Of a stretch of DNA of 64,000 nucleotides, positions 46,134 to 55,387 are shown one piece after another; the first letter of the stretch is position 1, and each line of letters begins with the position of its first letter. The stretch comes from Micromonospora echinaurantiaca (lineage in GTDB: Bacteria > Actinomycetota > Actinomycetes > Mycobacteriales > Micromonosporaceae), in NCBI RefSeq assembly GCF_900090235.1, contig NZ_LT607750.1, positions 5,571,001-5,635,000 on the forward strand. Reading direction: 5' to 3'. A program made the position numbers and the translations under genes. The notes beneath the pieces are model-generated. The model did not search any database and was not told the DNA's origin. It was given only the letters and a program-made list of their open reading frames with translations.

Positions 46134-47942
46134 TCAGAGCCGCCACACCTGGAAGGTCGGGCCGTCACCCGGCAGGGTGCACGCGCCGTCCGCGTCCGGG
46201 CGCAGCGCCGGCGCTCCGCCGTAGACGTTCCCGCCGCCCGGCAGGCCGGTCAGCCGGACCGGCGCGCCGGCCGCCCGACGGGCCAGCACCAGCACCGACC
46301 CGGTCGGCGCCTCGCGCAGGAACACCAGCGTGTCGGCGTCGACGTACAGCCAGCGCAGCCCACCCCGGCGCAGCGCGGGCTCGGCGTGGCGCAGCGCGAT
46401 CAGCGCCCGATACGTGGCGAACGTGCCGGCGTCCCAGCGCTCCGGCCGGTGCCACGGCATCGGGGTACGCGACCCCTCGCCGTTGTCGCCGGTCAGCCCC
46501 AGCTCGTCCCCCGCGAAGATCATCGGAATGCCCGGCATGGTGGCGAGCAGGCCGGCGGCGACCTCGTGCCGGGCCGCGTCGCCGACCACCGTGCGGATCC
46601 GGGCCGAGTCGTGCGAGCCGAGCAGCTGCCACGAGTGCACGTACGACCGCCAGGAGACCAGCGACCGGTAGGAGTTCATGGTGGCGAGCACGGCGTCGGC
46701 GTCCCGGCGGGCCACCCCGCCCGGAGTGCCGAGGAAGTTCGGCAGCGGCTGGTCGCCGTGGCGCAGCCAGGACCAGACCGGGTCGGTGAACCCGACGTAG
46801 TTCATCGTGCCGTGCCAGCCGTCCCGGTCCAGGTCACCGGTGTGGTCGTGACCGTGCTCGGCCATCAGCAGCCCGTCGGCGCGGGTCTGCGCGACCACCC
46901 GGCGCAGCAGCGCCGCCACCTCGTGGGTGTACGCGTCCGCGCCCCGCCGGCCGGTCATGTTCGCCACGTCCACCCGCCAGCCGTCCAGCCCGTACGGCGG
47001 GCGCAGCCAGCGGCGCAGCAGCGCGTCGTCGGCGGTGGCGAAGCGCCGGCGCAGCTCGGCGCTGCCCCAGTTCAGCTTCGGCAGCGACTTGACCCCGTTC
47101 CAGGACTCGTAGTCCCCGGTCACCTGGTCGAAGTAGTACAGCTCCCGTTCGGCCGCGCGCACGTCCGAGCTGGCGGCGGTGAACCACTCGTGCGCGTCGC
47201 CGGTGTGGTTGCTGGTGATGTCGCCGAGCAGCCGCCAGCCCCGGGCCCGTACCGCGTCGGCGAGGCGGACCAGGGCGGCGTCCCCGCCGAGCAGCGGGTC
47301 CACCGCGTCGAAGCTGGCCGCGTCGTAGCGGTGGTTGGAGCGGGCCGGAAAGATCGGGGTCAGGTAGACGGTGTTCACGCCGAGCCGGGCCAGGTGGTCC
47401 AGTCGTTCGGTGACGCCGTCCAGGTCACCGCCGTAGAACTGGCGCGGGGTCTCCGGGCCGCGCCCGATCACCGGGGTGTCCCAGTCGCACGGGATCGCCC
47501 AGTCGGGCAGCGGCCGGCCGTCGGCGGCGGCCGAGCGGGCGAACCGGTCCGGGAAGATCTGGTAGACCACCGCGTCGCGGGCCCAGGCCGGCGGCGGGTC
47601 GTACGAGACCAGCCGGAAGTCCCCGTGGTCCGGCACGTCGTGGTCGACCAGCCCGGCGGCGTTCAACCAGCGGCGGTCGCGCGCGCCGGTGAGCAGGAAC
47701 CGGTAGTTGCTGACCGGGTTGCGCACCTGCACCGCGGCCCGCCACCAGACCTCGCCGCCGGCCGTGCGGTCGACGACCGCCTCGGCGAACCGGGGCTCGC
47801 CGTCGCCGGTGGTCCGCACGTGCACCTGGCGGACGTCGGCGCCGGCCGGCACCCGGACGAAGACGTCGACCGTCTGGCCCAGCGACGGCTCCTGCTCGGG
47901 GACGTACAGCTCGGACCCGTCGTGGTGCGGCTGGAACGGCAT
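46134..47942 (-). CDS. GH13 alpha-glycosidase (neopullulanase/maltodextrin glucosidase-like)
   Basis: A 602-residue glycoside hydrolase. An N-terminal beta-sandwich domain of about 110 residues (VDVFVRVPAGADVRQVHVRT) precedes the barrel. Barrel motifs are GDITSNHTGDAHEWF, the nucleophile GWRVDVANM, the acid LLMAEHGHD and the stabiliser LLGSHDSAR. GDELGLTGDNGEGSRTPMPW is typical of maltodextrin-acting members. It has no signal peptide, so it is cytoplasmic. ATG at 47942 follows AAAGG. It lies 242 bases downstream of malG on the same strand, so it belongs functionally to the maltose cluster. Confidence 0.92.
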   Translation of the reverse strand: MPFQPHHDGSELYVPEQEPSLGQTVDVFVRVPAGADVRQVHVRTTGDGEPRFAEAVVDRTAGGEVWWRAAVQVRNPVSNYRFLLTGARDRRWLNAAGLVDHDVPDHGDFRLVSYDPPPAWARDAVVYQIFPDRFARSAAADGRPLPDWAIPCDWDTPVIGRGPETPRQFYGGDLDGVTERLDHLARLGVNTVYLTPIFPARSNHRYDAASFDAVDPLLGGDAALVRLADAVRARGWRLLGDITSNHTGDAHEWFTAASSDVRAAERELYYFDQVTGDYESWNGVKSLPKLNWGSAELRRRFATADDALLRRWLRPPYGLDGWRVDVANMTGRRGADAYTHEVAALLRRVVAQTRADGLLMAEHGHDHTGDLDRDGWHGTMNYVGFTDPVWSWLRHGDQPLPNFLGTPGGVARRDADAVLATMNSYRSLVSWRSYVHSWQLLGSHDSARIRTVVGDAARHEVAAGLLATMPGIPMIFAGDELGLTGDNGEGSRTPMPWHRPERWDAGTFATYRALIALRHAEPALRRGGLRWLYVDADTLVFLREAPTGSVLVLARRAAGAPVRLTGLPGGGNVYGGAPALRPDADGACTLPGDGPTFQVWRL

Positions 47943-48184
47943 GGTCGGACCTTTCGGGTTGGGTCGGCCGGGGAGAGGAAGGGGCGTCCGCCGCGGCCGG
48001 TTTCCCGGCCGCGGCGTTCGGCCCGTGACTGCTCCGGTGTACGTCGACACGACGCCCTTGCCGCAGCTCGCACCGACGCCGGGGGCGTGGTGCGGGGGGC
48101 CGCCACTCGTACGGACGGCGCCGGCCCCTCAGCGCAGTGGCACCGCTCGCCGCGCCCACGACGACGAGCGGCCACCCCTGCGGG

Positions 48185-49126
48185 TCATCCCTTGACGGCT
48201 CCGGCGGTGAGCCCGGAGACGATGTAGCGCTGGAGGAGTTGGAACACCAGCACGGTGGGGATCGCGGTGAGCAGGGTGCCCGCCGCGAACATCCCAAAGT
48301 TGTTGTTCCGCTCGCCGGCCACCAGGCCGAACATGCCGACCGCCAGGGTCTTCGACTCGGTGTCGGTGAGGAACACGTTGGCGATCATGAACTCGTTGAT
48401 GGTGCCGATGAAGGAGAGCAGCGCGGTCACCGCCAGGATCGGCGCCACCAGCGGCAGCATGATCCGGAAGAAGACCTGGGCGTGGGTGGCGCCGTCCATG
48501 GTGGCCGACTCGTCCAACTCCCGGGGCAGCGTGTCGAAGAAGCCCTTCATCAGCCAGGTGTTCACGCCCAGCGCGCCGCCCATGTAGAGCAGGAACAGTC
48601 CCCAGGGCGTGTTGAACCCGATGCCCGGCCACAGGTCGGTGACCGTCGTGAAGATCAGGAAGATCGCCACGATCGCCAGGAACTGCGGGAACATCTGGAT
48701 CAGCAGCAGGGTGAGCAGCCCGATCCGGCGGCCGGCGAACCGCATCCGGGAGAAGGCGTACGCGGCCAGCGCGGACAGGAAGATCGACACGAAGCTCGCC
48801 GTGCCGGCGATCAGCAGGCTGTTGAGGAACCAGTGGCCGAAGGCGGTCCGCTCGAAGAGGTTGCCGAAGTTCTCGAACGACACACCTTCGGTCGGCACCA
48901 GTTCGGTCGAGGAGAGCGTGCCGCGCGGGTTCAGCGCCGCGGAGAGCACGAACAGGATCGGGAAGAGGCTGAACGCCACCGCCAGCAACCCGACCACGTG
49001 CCGCCAGCCGACCTGGCGGAGCCACTGGCCGCGCCGCCCGCCCCGGGCGTTGCGGTTGGCGACCGGCGCGCCGCCGGCCGTGTCGCCGGCGGCCCGGACA
49101 CCGCTGAGGGTGGTCACCGGAGCCAC
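48185..49126 (-). CDS. malG: Maltose/maltodextrin ABC transporter permease MalG
   Basis: A 313-residue permease with six membrane helices. The EAA loop, which contacts the ATPase, reads ELDESATMDGATHAQVFFRIMLPL. NEFMIANVFLTDTESKTLAVGM is MalG-specific. The C-terminus is QRYIVSGLTAGAVKG, as in other MalG proteins. The GTG start at 49126 lies in copy 1 of a tandem repeat that fills the gap to malF. No ATPase gene is present here, so an MsiK-like shared ATPase elsewhere is likely. Confidence 0.94.
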   Translation of the reverse strand: MAPVTTLSGVRAAGDTAGGAPVANRNARGGRRGQWLRQVGWRHVVGLLAVAFSLFPILFVLSAALNPRGTLSSTELVPTEGVSFENFGNLFERTAFGHWFLNSLLIAGTASFVSIFLSALAAYAFSRMRFAGRRIGLLTLLLIQMFPQFLAIVAIFLIFTTVTDLWPGIGFNTPWGLFLLYMGGALGVNTWLMKGFFDTLPRELDESATMDGATHAQVFFRIMLPLVAPILAVTALLSFIGTINEFMIANVFLTDTESKTLAVGMFGLVAGERNNNFGMFAAGTLLTAIPTVLVFQLLQRYIVSGLTAGAVKG

Positions 49127-49229
49127 CTGCCGATCGCGACAGCGGGGCTCGCAAGCTCACTCCTCGCGCTCACCGGACCCACCTTCCGTTCGCGACTGCG
49201 GGGCTCGCAAGCTCACTCCTCGCGCTCAC
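49123..49229 (-). repeat. Tandem pair of a 51-bp element between malF and malG
   Basis: Copies 49123-49173 and 49179-49229 are 51 bases each, spaced 56 apart, and differ at three positions; the last 32 bases are identical. On the minus strand each copy starts GTGAGCGCGAGGAGTGAGC and would be read as (V)SARSELASPAVAN. It includes a GAGGAGTGAG ribosome-binding-like run. One copy overlaps the malF stop and the other the malG start. It looks like a dispersed element duplicated in place. Confidence 0.8.
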
Positions 49230-50866
49230 GAGTACACCTCCTCCTGCTTGCGGGTGCGCCGGAAGCTGATCGCCGAGACCGTCGCGACGATCGCGAAGAT
49301 GAAGATCGACACCGCGGCGGCCATGCCGAACTCGGCGCCCTGCGCGCCGAACGCCAACCGGTAGGTGTAGGTGATCAGCAGGTCGGTGGCTCCGTTGGTC
49401 GGGTTGTCGGCCGGGAACGGCCCACCCTCGGTGGTCAGCCAGATCGCGTTGATGTTGTTGAAGTTGTACGCGAACGACGCGATCAGCAGCGGGGAGAGCG
49501 CGACCAGCAGCAGCGGCAGGACGACCGCCCGGAACGACTGCCAGGGCGACGCGCCGTCGACCGAGGTGGCCTCGGTCAGCTCGCGCGGGATCGCCTGGAG
49601 CGCGCCGGTGGTCACCAGGAACATGTACGGGTAGCCGAGCCAGAGCTGCACCAGCAGCACCGCGGCGCGGGCCGACCAGTCCTGGCCGAACCAGTCCACG
49701 CCCAGCCCGAACAGGTTGTTGATCAGGCCGAAGTCGGTGTTGAACATGTCCCGCCAGACCAGCAGCATGGCGAACGACGGCATGGCGTACGGCAGGATCA
49801 GCAGCACCCGGTAGAGGTTGGTGCCGCGCATCCGGGGCGAGTGCAACGCCAGCGCGATGCCCATGCCGAGCAGGAAGGTCAGCCCGGTCGAGCCGATCGC
49901 GAAGGCGAAGTTCCAGACCAGCGTGCCGAAGAACGGGCCGGAGATGGCCGGCTCGGTGAGCACCCGGGCGAAGTTGTCGATCCCGACGTTGACCTTCCAG
50001 CCCTGCGCCAGCCGCTCACCGTCGGCGGCCACGAAGGCGCCGCTGGACTCGTCCGCGGTCCAGATCCTGCCGCTCTCGGCGTCCCGGACGCAGTCGCAGC
50101 CCGCGTCGTACGCCCGCATGGCCTTGCCCTCGTAGGCGCGGGTGAGACCGGTGGAGCGGATGGCGCCACCGGCGGTCGGCACGATCAGGTCGGTGATCTC
50201 CTGGCTGCGGGCGCCGGCCTGGCCGAAGTTCAACACGGTGTAGCCGTCGGCGGCGGTGACCTTGCCGCCCGGGGCGACGGTGACGTCGGCCGGGTCGAGT
50301 CGGCGCAGCCCCTCGGCGTCGCCGACCGAGACCACTCCGGTGGCCGGGTCAGTGACCAGGAAGACCAGCGGGCCGGTGGCCGGGTCGCCGGTGGTGGCGA
50401 TGGAGAGCGCGTACTCGGTGGAACCGGGCACCTGCTTGACCGAGGCGGTCTGGATGGCGACGACCGCGTCGTCCTTGCTGCCGCGGTGCCCGTCGCCGAA
50501 GTTCGTGAAGGCGGTGCTCGCCGTGTAGAGCACCGGGAAGACCTGGAAGGCGATCAGGAAGAGCGTGCCGGGGACCAGGTACTTGGCCGGGACGTGCCGG
50601 CGGGTGAGGTAGAGGTAGAACAGTCCGGCGGTGGTGACCGCCAGCAGGGCCAGCCCGGCCCACTTCTCGGCCTCGATGAGCGGGAAGGCCGCCCAGATCG
50701 CGATCCCGGCCACCAGGCCGAGCAGGACCACCTTGACCAGCAGACCGGTCACGGTGATCGGCGCGTGGTTCCGCGCGGTACCGGACGAGCGCGGGAGCCC
50801 GGAGCCGACGGGCTCCCGGCCCGGGACCTGCTGGGCAGGTCCCGGGCCGGACAGCGGCGTGCTCAT
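49226..50866 (-). CDS. malF: Maltose/maltodextrin ABC transporter permease MalF
   Basis: A 546-residue permease starting with ATG at 50866, which overlaps the malE stop (TAATG). A 50-residue disordered leader, three helices, then a periplasm-side insertion of about 170 residues (STAFTNFGDGHRGSKDD through GIDNFARVL) like the MalF P2 loop, and five further helices. The EAA loop is ELTEATSVDGASPWQSFRAVVLPL. AYNFNNINAIWLTTEGGPF is MalF-typical. The stop codon lies inside copy 2 of the tandem repeat. Confidence 0.94.
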   Translation of the reverse strand: MSTPLSGPGPAQQVPGREPVGSGLPRSSGTARNHAPITVTGLLVKVVLLGLVAGIAIWAAFPLIEAEKWAGLALLAVTTAGLFYLYLTRRHVPAKYLVPGTLFLIAFQVFPVLYTASTAFTNFGDGHRGSKDDAVVAIQTASVKQVPGSTEYALSIATTGDPATGPLVFLVTDPATGVVSVGDAEGLRRLDPADVTVAPGGKVTAADGYTVLNFGQAGARSQEITDLIVPTAGGAIRSTGLTRAYEGKAMRAYDAGCDCVRDAESGRIWTADESSGAFVAADGERLAQGWKVNVGIDNFARVLTEPAISGPFFGTLVWNFAFAIGSTGLTFLLGMGIALALHSPRMRGTNLYRVLLILPYAMPSFAMLLVWRDMFNTDFGLINNLFGLGVDWFGQDWSARAAVLLVQLWLGYPYMFLVTTGALQAIPRELTEATSVDGASPWQSFRAVVLPLLLVALSPLLIASFAYNFNNINAIWLTTEGGPFPADNPTNGATDLLITYTYRLAFGAQGAEFGMAAAVSIFIFAIVATVSAISFRRTRKQEEVYS

Positions 50867-52113
50867 TACTTGATCTGGCCGGAGATGGTCTTGCCGGCCG
50901 CGGTGATCGTCTTGGTCGGGTCGGCGCCGCCGATGATGGCGGCCTGCGCCTTGCCGAACGGGTCCCAGATCGCGGCCATCGCCGGGATCGCCGGGAGCAC
51001 CTGGCCGTTCTTGCCGGCCTCCTGGAACTTGGCCAGGTCCGGGTCGGTGCCCTTGACCTGGTCCAGCGCCGCGGTCAGCGCCGGCGGGCGGGGCTCGGCG
51101 TTGTACAGCGCCACGGCCAGCTCGGGGGTGGTGACGTAGTTGGCCACGAACTCCTGGGCCAGCGCCTTGTTCTTGCCCTTGGCCGCCACGTAGAAGGACT
51201 GGACACCGACGAACGGCTGAGCCTCCTTGCCGCCGGCGAAGCCGGGGACCGGGGAGATGTCGTAGGAGATGTTCGCCTTCTTGGCGTCCGCGATGGCCCA
51301 CGGGCCGGAGACCAGGAAGGCGCACTTCTTGGCGCCGAAGTTGGCGATCGAGTTCTCGGCGGTGATGGAGCGCTTCAACGCACCCTCACCCTTCTCGCCG
51401 AGCGCGGCGATCTTCTTGAACGCCTCGATCGACTCCGGCTTGCCCACGCCCAGGTCCTTCGGGTCGTAGTCGCCGTTGGCCGCAGTGCCGAAGAGGTAGC
51501 CGCCGGCCGAGGTGTACAGCGGGTAGATGTGGTACGCGTCGCCGTTCTGGCCGGACTGCAGGCAGAGGATCTCGCTGGCCTTCTTCTCCGCCTTGAGCTT
51601 CTTGCCGGTGGCGACCAGTTCCTCGATGGTCTTCGGCGCCTCCGGGGCCAGCGCGGTGTTGCGGATCAGCGCGAGGTTCTCCATCGCGTACGGCACGCCG
51701 TAGAGCTGACCGTTGAACGTGACGGCCTTGACGGCGGTCGGGTTGAAGCCGCTCTTCTGCTCGGCGGTCAGCTGCACCGGGTCGATGGCGCCGTTCTGCA
51801 CCAGGTTGCCGATCCAGTCGTGCGCGCCGACCACCACGTCCGGGCCACTGCCCTGCTGGTGGGCGGTGACGAAGTTGGTCTGCAGGTCCTTGGAGACGGC
51901 CTGCACCTCGACGGTGACGCCGTTCTCCTGGCCGAACTTCTCACCGAACGGCTTGAGGGCCGCGGCCCGCTTGTCGTCGGCCCAGATCACCAGCTTGCCG
52001 CCGGCGGCTGCCTTGGGGGACTCGTTGGCGGCCGGCTCGTCGCTGCCGCCGCAGCCGGACGCGGCGAGCGCCAGGGCGAAGGCGGCGACCACACCCGCGG
52101 TACGGATGCGCAT
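50866..52113 (-). CDS. malE: Maltose/maltodextrin-binding lipoprotein MalE
   Basis: Substrate-binding lipoprotein of the maltose importer, 415 residues. The signal peptide ends in the lipobox LAASGC. The mature part has LVIWADDKRAAALKPFGEKF, GPDVVVGAHDWIGNLVQNG, and YGVPYAMENLALIRNT, characteristic of maltodextrin-binding proteins. I chose ATG at 52113 because AGGAGT lies just upstream. It is divergent from malR, and CTTGC/GCAAG sites between them suggest MalR repression. It is first in the operon malE-malF-malG. Confidence 0.95.
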   Translation of the reverse strand: MRIRTAGVVAAFALALAASGCGGSDEPAANESPKAAAGGKLVIWADDKRAAALKPFGEKFGQENGVTVEVQAVSKDLQTNFVTAHQQGSGPDVVVGAHDWIGNLVQNGAIDPVQLTAEQKSGFNPTAVKAVTFNGQLYGVPYAMENLALIRNTALAPEAPKTIEELVATGKKLKAEKKASEILCLQSGQNGDAYHIYPLYTSAGGYLFGTAANGDYDPKDLGVGKPESIEAFKKIAALGEKGEGALKRSITAENSIANFGAKKCAFLVSGPWAIADAKKANISYDISPVPGFAGGKEAQPFVGVQSFYVAAKGKNKALAQEFVANYVTTPELAVALYNAEPRPPALTAALDQVKGTDPDLAKFQEAGKNGQVLPAIPAMAAIWDPFGKAQAAIIGGADPTKTITAAGKTISGQIK

Positions 52114-52181
52114 CGGTACTCCTGTCGTCATGGCGGTCCGCCGGGGGAAGGGCGGCCCGCCAGTGGAAACCTCTGTAAGTT

Positions 52182-52292
52182 CTTGCCAACCGGCGCTAGG
52201 GTGCCGCGCCGCTGCTCTCGCATGTTGCGGGGACGTTAGCAAGGCGTTTCAGAGAATGGAAGGGCTTGCAAGAGTGTACGCAAGAACTTGCC
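52182..52292. promoter_or_regulatory. MalR operator sites in the malE-malR divergent region
   Basis: Repeated CTTGC/GCAAG half-sites: CTTGCC (52182-52187), CTTGCAAG (52265-52272), CGCAAG (52279-52284) and CTTGCC (52287-52292). CTTGC at 52265 and GCAAG at 52280 form an inverted repeat, and CAAG-AA-CTTG (52281-52290) another, within 50 bases of the malR start. This is the usual LacI/MalR style. Confidence 0.7.
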
Positions 52293-52311
52293 AGTGAGCT
52301 AAAGTGCCGCC

Positions 52312-53400
52312 ATGCGCGCTCGACTGTCCGACATCGCCCAACAGGCCGAAGTCAGCGAGGCCACGGTGTCGCGGGTGCTCAACGACCGCCCGGGCGTGGC
52401 CCCGGAGACCCGGCAGGCCGTCCTGACCGCCCTCGACGTGCTCGGCTACGAGCGCCCGGCCCGACTGCGCAAGCGCAGCGCCGGCCTGGTCGGCCTGGTC
52501 GTCCCGGAGTTGGACAACCCGATCTTCCCCGCCTTCGCCCAGGTGATCGAGTCGACGCTGGCGCAGAGTGGGTTCACCCCGGTGCTGTGCACCCAGACCG
52601 CCGGCGGCGTCACCGAGGACGAGTACGTCGAGATGCTGCTGGATCGGCAGGTCTCCGGGATCGTCTTCGTCTCCGGCCTGCACGCCGACACCGCCGCCAA
52701 CCACGACCGTTACCGGGCGCTGATCGCCCGCCCGCTGCCGGTGGTGATGATCAACGGCTACGTGCCCGGCATCGCCGCGCCCTTCGTCTCCTGCGACGAC
52801 GGCGAGGCCGCCGAGCTGGCGGTGGCCCACCTGGTCGCGCTCGGGCACCGCCGGATCGGCCTGATCACCGGCCCGGACCGGTTCGTGCCGGTGCAGCGGA
52901 AGGTGGCCGGTTGGCGCAGCGCGATGAGCCGGCTGGCCAGGCTCCCCGCCGCCGACCTCGACGAGCTGGCCGAGCTGTCGCTGTTCGGTGTGGAGGGTGG
53001 CGAGGCGGCCGCCGGCCGGCTGCTCGACCGGGGCGTCACCGGCATCGTCTGCGGCTCCGACCTGATGGCGCTCGGCGCCATCCGGGCGGCCCGGCAGCGC
53101 GGCCTGTCGGTGCCGGCCGACCTGTCGGTGGTCGGCTACGACGACTCGCCGCTGATGGCGTTCACCGACCCGCCGCTGACCACCATGCGCCAGCCGGTGG
53201 CGGCGATGGCGGTGGCCGCGGTGCGGGCCCTGGTCGACGAGATCAACGGGCACGCCGCCCCGCACTCGGAGTACCTGTTCCGCCCGGAGCTGGTGGTACG
53301 CGGGTCGACCGCGGTCGCCCGGGCGGCCGGCGGCCGGCCGGGCAGCGGCGAGGTGAGCGGGCAGCGGCCCGCGCCGCCCGCGCTCGCCGTGCCAGCCTGA
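52312..53400 (+). CDS. malR: LacI-family maltose regulator MalR
   Basis: A 362-residue LacI-type repressor. The helix-turn-helix is LSDIAQQAEVSEATVSRVLNDRPGVAPETR, followed by the sugar-binding fold: GLVVPELDNPIFPAFAQVIE, VVMINGYVPGIAAPFVSCDDG and VPADLSVVGYDDSPLMAF. Position between malE and an alpha-glucosidase gene and the matching operator half-sites on both sides indicate the maltose regulator. The inducer is presumably maltose or maltotriose. Confidence 0.93.
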   Translation: MRARLSDIAQQAEVSEATVSRVLNDRPGVAPETRQAVLTALDVLGYERPARLRKRSAGLVGLVVPELDNPIFPAFAQVIESTLAQSGFTPVLCTQTAGGVTEDEYVEMLLDRQVSGIVFVSGLHADTAANHDRYRALIARPLPVVMINGYVPGIAAPFVSCDDGEAAELAVAHLVALGHRRIGLITGPDRFVPVQRKVAGWRSAMSRLARLPAADLDELAELSLFGVEGGEAAAGRLLDRGVTGIVCGSDLMALGAIRAARQRGLSVPADLSVVGYDDSPLMAFTDPPLTTMRQPVAAMAVAAVRALVDEINGHAAPHSEYLFRPELVVRGSTAVARAAGGRPGSGEVSGQRPAPPALAVPA

Positions 53401-53420
53401 TCCGGTGATTGGCGTCATTT

Positions 53421-53450
53421 CTTGCGCAAGGACTGCTTGACTCTTGCAAC
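53421..53450 (+). promoter_or_regulatory. MalR operator sites before the alpha-glucosidase gene
   Basis: Perfect palindrome CTTGCGCAAG (53421-53430) and a further CTTGCAAC (53443-53450), the same half-sites as in the malE-malR gap. They lie 95-120 bases before the alpha-glucosidase start and just after the malR stop. Confidence 0.65.
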
Positions 53451-53543
53451 ATCGGAGCGGCATCCTGCTCAAACACCCGTGCGTCCACCGCCACGCCCGC
53501 ACCGGGTGCCGCTGTCCCGCGCCACAGAACGGGGAACGCCTCG

Positions 53544-55178
53544 ATGACCGCCAGCCACCCCACCCCGCAGACCTCCGACGCCGACTGGTGGCGCTCCGCC
53601 GTCGTCTACCAGGTCTACGTCCGCAGCTTTGCCGACAGCGACGGCGACGGCATCGGTGACCTGCGCGGCATCCGGGAGCGCCTGCCGTACCTGCGCGACC
53701 TCGGGGTGGACGCGCTCTGGTTGACCCCCTTCTACACCTCGCCGATGGTCGACGGCGGCTACGACGTGTCCGACTACCGCGACGTCGACCCGATGTTCGG
53801 CACCCTCGCCGACTTCGACGCCATGATCACCGACGCGCACGCGCTCGGCCTGCGGATCATCGTCGACCTGGTGCCCAACCACACCTCCAGCGCGCACCCG
53901 TGGTTCCAGGCCGCCCTGGCCGCCGGCCCCGGTTCCGCCGAGCGGGCGCGCTACCTCTTCGCCAACGGCAAGGGCGAGCACGGCGAGCTGCCTCCGAACG
54001 ACTGGGAGAGCATCTTCGGCGGCCCGGCCTGGACCCGGGTGCCGGACGGCCAGTGGTACCTGCACCTGTTCGACCCGGCCCAGCCGGACCTGAACTGGCG
54101 GCATCCGCAGGTGCGCGCCGAGTTCGAGGACGTCCTGCGGTTCTGGCTGGACCGGGGCGTGGACGGCTTCCGGATCGACGTGGCGCACGGAATGATCAAG
54201 GCCGAGGGCCTGCCGGACGTCGGCTTCAGCACGATGACCACCGGCCAGCGCCAGGTGGAGCTGCTCGGCAAGGGCCGGCTGCCCTACTTCGACCAGGACG
54301 AGGTGCACGACATCTACCGCGCCTGGCGGCCGATCCTGGACAGCTACCCGGGCGGCCGGATGGCGGTCGCCGAGGCGTGGGCCGAGACGCCGCAGCGGCT
54401 GGCCCGCTACATCGGCCCGGACGAGCTGCACCAGGCGTTCAGCTTCGACTTCCTCGATGCGACCTGGTCGGCCGAGTCGTTCCGCAAGGTGATCGACACT
54501 GCGCTCGCCGAGGCCACCATCGTCGGCGCGCCCACCACCTGGGTGCTCTCCAACCACGACAAGCAGCGGCACGTCACCCGCTACGGGGACGGCCCGGAGG
54601 GGCTGCGCCGGGCCCGCGCGGCCACCCTGCTGATGCTCGCCCTGCCCGGCTGCGCGTACCTCTACCAGGGCGAGGAGCTGGGCCTGCCGGAGGTGCTCGA
54701 CCTCCCCGACGAGCTGCGCCAGGACCCGGCGTTCCTGCGCACCGGCGAGAGCCGGGACGGCTGCCGGGTGCCGATCCCGTGGAGCGGCGAGCTGGCCCCG
54801 TACGGCTTCGGGCCGGCCGGCAGCGAGCTGAGCTGGCTGCCCGCCCCGGAGACCTGGCGGGCCCTGTCGGTCGCCGCCCAGACCGGCGTGCCGGGCTCGA
54901 CTCTGGAGCTCTACCGCACGGCGCTGCGGATCCGCCGGGAACACCCGGCGCTGGCCGCCGACGCCGGCGAGGTGACCTGGCTGGAGACCGCGCCGGGCGT
55001 GCTGGCCTTCAGCCGCGCCGCCGGTGACACCGTGCTGACCTGCGTGGTCAACATCAGCGGTGCCCCGGCCCTGATCGACGGGTACGGCGAGCCGATCGCC
55101 GCCAGCGAGGCGCTCACCGGGCAGGGCTCCGGCCATCTGCTCGGAGTCGACGCGGCTGCCTGGTTCGAACGGCGCTGA
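53544..55178 (+). CDS. GH13 alpha-glucosidase
   Basis: A 544-residue oligo-1,6-glucosidase/alpha-glucosidase-type GH13 enzyme of the cytoplasm. WWRSAVVYQVYVRSFADSDGDGIGDL is the family N-terminus. Active-site motifs are GFRIDVAHG (nucleophile), VAEAWAE (acid) and LSNHDKQRH (stabiliser), with DLVPNHTS before them. ATG at 53544 follows GGGGA. It cleaves imported maltose/maltodextrins to glucose and lies in the MalR regulon by its operator sites. Confidence 0.94.
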   Translation: MTASHPTPQTSDADWWRSAVVYQVYVRSFADSDGDGIGDLRGIRERLPYLRDLGVDALWLTPFYTSPMVDGGYDVSDYRDVDPMFGTLADFDAMITDAHALGLRIIVDLVPNHTSSAHPWFQAALAAGPGSAERARYLFANGKGEHGELPPNDWESIFGGPAWTRVPDGQWYLHLFDPAQPDLNWRHPQVRAEFEDVLRFWLDRGVDGFRIDVAHGMIKAEGLPDVGFSTMTTGQRQVELLGKGRLPYFDQDEVHDIYRAWRPILDSYPGGRMAVAEAWAETPQRLARYIGPDELHQAFSFDFLDATWSAESFRKVIDTALAEATIVGAPTTWVLSNHDKQRHVTRYGDGPEGLRRARAATLLMLALPGCAYLYQGEELGLPEVLDLPDELRQDPAFLRTGESRDGCRVPIPWSGELAPYGFGPAGSELSWLPAPETWRALSVAAQTGVPGSTLELYRTALRIRREHPALAADAGEVTWLETAPGVLAFSRAAGDTVLTCVVNISGAPALIDGYGEPIAASEALTGQGSGHLLGVDAAAWFERR

Positions 55179-55269
55179 GCGGGTAACCCGTCATCGACCT
55201 GGTCGTCCGTTGTGCCCCGCGCCGACGGGCGGCTGGGCCACCGACCCCTTGTGGTGGGGGGTGAGGTGG

Positions 55270-55309
55270 CGCCGGCGCCTCGTGGAGTCCGCTCCGCGAG
55301 GCGCCGGCG
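55270..55309 (+). terminator. Terminator after the alpha-glucosidase gene
   Basis: The arms 55270-55287 and 55292-55309 match at 17 of 18 positions (CGCCGGCGCCTCG and its complement in each arm, with a T-G pair) around TCCG. It lies about 90 bases past the stop. The rest of the 209-base gap to the next gene holds only that gene's ribosome site. Confidence 0.75.
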
Positions 55310-55387
55310 TCCATCGGCGGACGTGTCGCCACTGCCCGCGGGGGTAGGAGTTGCCATGACGGTTCCCCCTCCCGGAGGTGATCCCCC

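Noticed and set aside
48137..51139. A 1000-codon plus-strand open frame opposite malF, malG and malE
   Set aside because: It has biased composition and no domain. It is antisense to three well-recognised maltose transporter genes.
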